A stretch of DNA of 5,790 nt from DASUPK01 sp036276255 (GTDB taxonomy: Bacteria; Actinomycetota; Thermoleophilia; Solirubrobacterales; 70-9): the NCBI GenBank assembly GCA_036276255.1, contig DASUPK010000163.1, positions 1 to 5,790 on the forward strand. Reading direction: 5' to 3'. Both the position numbers and the translations under genes were made by a program. Shown here in pieces: positions 4,956 to 5,790 of this stretch. Within the stretch, counting starts at the first letter, position 1. Every line of letters starts with the position of its first letter. Below the pieces are notes generated by a model. The model saw nothing but the letters and a program-made list of their open reading frames with translations. It ran no database searches and was not told where the DNA came from.

Positions 4956-4967
4956 CGAGCGCTCATA
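4950..4967. promoter_or_regulatory. Operator-like inverted repeat in the divergent promoter region
   Basis: TGTGAG-N6-CTCATA; its core TGAGCG-AG-CGCTCA (4952-4965) is a perfect 6-bp inverted repeat with a 2-nt centre, a layout common among TetR-family operators. It covers the predicted -35 of copy C on the minus strand and the -35 zone of the dehydrogenase on the plus strand, so one bound protein could control both. It matches the repeat at 4282-4301 in half-sites and spacing. Confidence 0.5.
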
Positions 4968-4979
4968 GAGCTGGACCGC

Positions 4980-4994
4980 TAGTTTCATGGCGTG
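4980..4994 (+). promoter_or_regulatory. Predicted -10 element with leaderless GTG start for the dehydrogenase
   Basis: TAGTTT (4980-4985) fits the TANNNT pattern and ends 6 nt before the GTG at 4992. No Shine-Dalgarno precedes the GTG, and an in-frame TAG overlaps the hexamer at 4980-4982, so no longer protein is possible. This is the spacing seen in leaderless actinobacterial genes. No good -35 is visible; the operator-like repeat occupies that position. Confidence 0.4.
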
Positions 4995-5790
4995 GATCTC
5001 GAGGGGAAGCGGGTGCTGCTCAGTGGCGCCACCGGGGGAATCGGGCAGGCCATCGCCCAGGAGCTCGCCGGTCGCAACGCGAGGCTGGTGCTGAGCTCAC
5101 GCCGCAAGGAAGAGCTCGGGAAGGTCGCCGAGTCGCTGCCCGGCACCGAACACGAGGTGATCGTCGCCGACCTCGCCGAGCCCGGCGCTGCCGAGAAGCT
5201 GATCGCCGACGCCGGAGACGTGGACGTCATGGTCGCCAACGCCGCCCTGCCGGCGAGCGGGAAGCTCGACGACTTCAGCTCGGAGGAGGTGCAGCGGGCG
5301 ATCCGCGTCAACTTCGAGTCGCCGATCATGATGGCCCGCGCGCTCGCCCCGAACCTGGTCAAGAAGGGCGAGGGCCATCTCGTCTTCATCTCGTCGCTCT
5401 CCGGGAAGGTCGGCTCCCCGCGGGCCGCGCTCTACGGCGCGACCAAGTTCGGCCTCCGGGGATTCTCGTTCGGGCTGCGCGAGGACCTCCACGAAAGCGG
5501 CGTCGGCGTTTCCATCGTCTCCCCGGGATTCGTGCGAGGCGCGGGCATGTGGGCCGACGCCGATGTCGATCCGCCGCCGATGATCGGGACCACGACACCT
5601 GCGAAGGTCGCCAAGGCCGTGGCGCGTGCGATCGAGCGCAACCGCAACGAGATCACCGTGGCACCGCGCCGGCAGCGCTTCGTCGCGGAGTTGGGCTACC
5701 GCCACCCGACGCTGGCCGCCCGGATGCAGCGGCGCGGTGGCGCTGAGCGGATCGCATCCGAGCTCGCCGCCGGGCAGTCCGACAAGCGGT
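4992..5790 (+). CDS. Short-chain dehydrogenase/reductase, C-terminus cut by window edge
   Basis: Cytoplasmic NAD(P)-dependent oxidoreductase of the classical SDR family; substrate unknown. Seen over 266 codons from the GTG: nucleotide-binding SGATGGIG at residues 11-18; SSRR (35-38) after the second strand, whose arginines suggest NADP(H) preference; ADL at 59-61; NAA at 83-85 in place of NAG; Asn 107; catalytic Ser 135 in ISSLSG; YGATK giving Tyr 148 and Lys 152; PGFVRG after the sixth strand. The full Asn-Ser-Tyr-Lys tetrad is present. Residues after 200 (KVAKAVARAIERNRNEITVAPR) match the C-terminal part of SDRs annotated broadly as acyl- or steroid-type reductases. The ATG at 4987 is out of frame and is not the start. 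The gene is divergent from the hydrolase cluster and shares its promoter region. The frame is still open at the edge, but at 266 residues it must be almost complete. Confidence 0.9.
   Translation, partial: MDLEGKRVLLSGATGGIGQAIAQELAGRNARLVLSSRRKEELGKVAESLPGTEHEVIVADLAEPGAAEKLIADAGDVDVMVANAALPASGKLDDFSSEEVQRAIRVNFESPIMMARALAPNLVKKGEGHLVFISSLSGKVGSPRAALYGATKFGLRGFSFGLREDLHESGVGVSIVSPGFVRGAGMWADADVDPPPMIGTTTPAKVAKAVARAIERNRNEITVAPRRQRFVAELGYRHPTLAARMQRRGGAERIASELAAGQSDKR

Noticed and set aside
5097..5705. Minus-strand open frames opposite the dehydrogenase
   Set aside because: The plus strand carries a complete SDR motif set over the same bases; the opposite frames show no recognisable domain.

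Overview
The window is about two-thirds GC and reads like a chromosome segment of a deep-branching, high-GC actinobacterium. A Thermoleophilia/Solirubrobacterales-type host is my best guess, because that group carries small secreted NlpC/P60 proteins of the YDCSGAVSYVLHAAG type and because actinobacteria place ydaO (c-di-AMP) riboswitches in front of cell-wall hydrolase genes. The taxonomic call is inference. I see no mobile element, CRISPR array, tRNA or rRNA.

Layout, left to right. (1) Positions 1-2213, minus strand: the end of a polyamine-type ABC importer operon, ATPase (potA-like) followed by lipoprotein substrate-binding protein (potD-like), joined by a 4-base GTGA stop/start overlap. 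The permease genes are not in the window; they would have to lie beyond the left edge. (2) 2214-2581: intergenic, holding the disputed potA start, two GC-rich hairpins and a 24-bp tandem duplication that runs across the stop codon of the next gene. (3) 2582-4923, minus strand: three paralogous secreted NlpC/P60-like proteins of 190-198 residues, in tandem. The two downstream copies (ends 2582 and 3536) each have a c-di-AMP riboswitch directly before their Shine-Dalgarno; the upstream copy (end 4327) has none. (4) 4924-4991: a 68-bp divergent promoter region with an inverted repeat. (5) 4992-5790, plus strand: a short-chain dehydrogenase cut by the right edge, probably read from a leaderless transcript.

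The most interesting element is the pair of riboswitch leaders. In both, a hairpin of 5 bp with an 11-nt loop shows GCTCCT in the loop, although the stem sequence differs completely between copies. That loop is complementary to the AAGGAG Shine-Dalgarno just downstream of the aptamer, and no room remains for a separate expression platform. This suggests that the aptamer's own loop-to-3'-tail pseudoknot hides the ribosome binding site, a direct translational OFF switch on cell-wall hydrolases. The second interesting element is an operator-like motif, TGTGAG-N6-CTCAYA, overlapping the predicted -35 of the two upstream hydrolase genes. A CRP-like site lies upstream of the third. Together the trio looks like a gene family controlled both at transcription and by c-di-AMP, much as rpfA-type wall hydrolases are in other actinobacteria.

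Only one of the six genes starts with ATG. The others appear to use GTG, TTG or possibly CTG, so several starts were decided from Shine-Dalgarno position and homology rather than from the longest frame.
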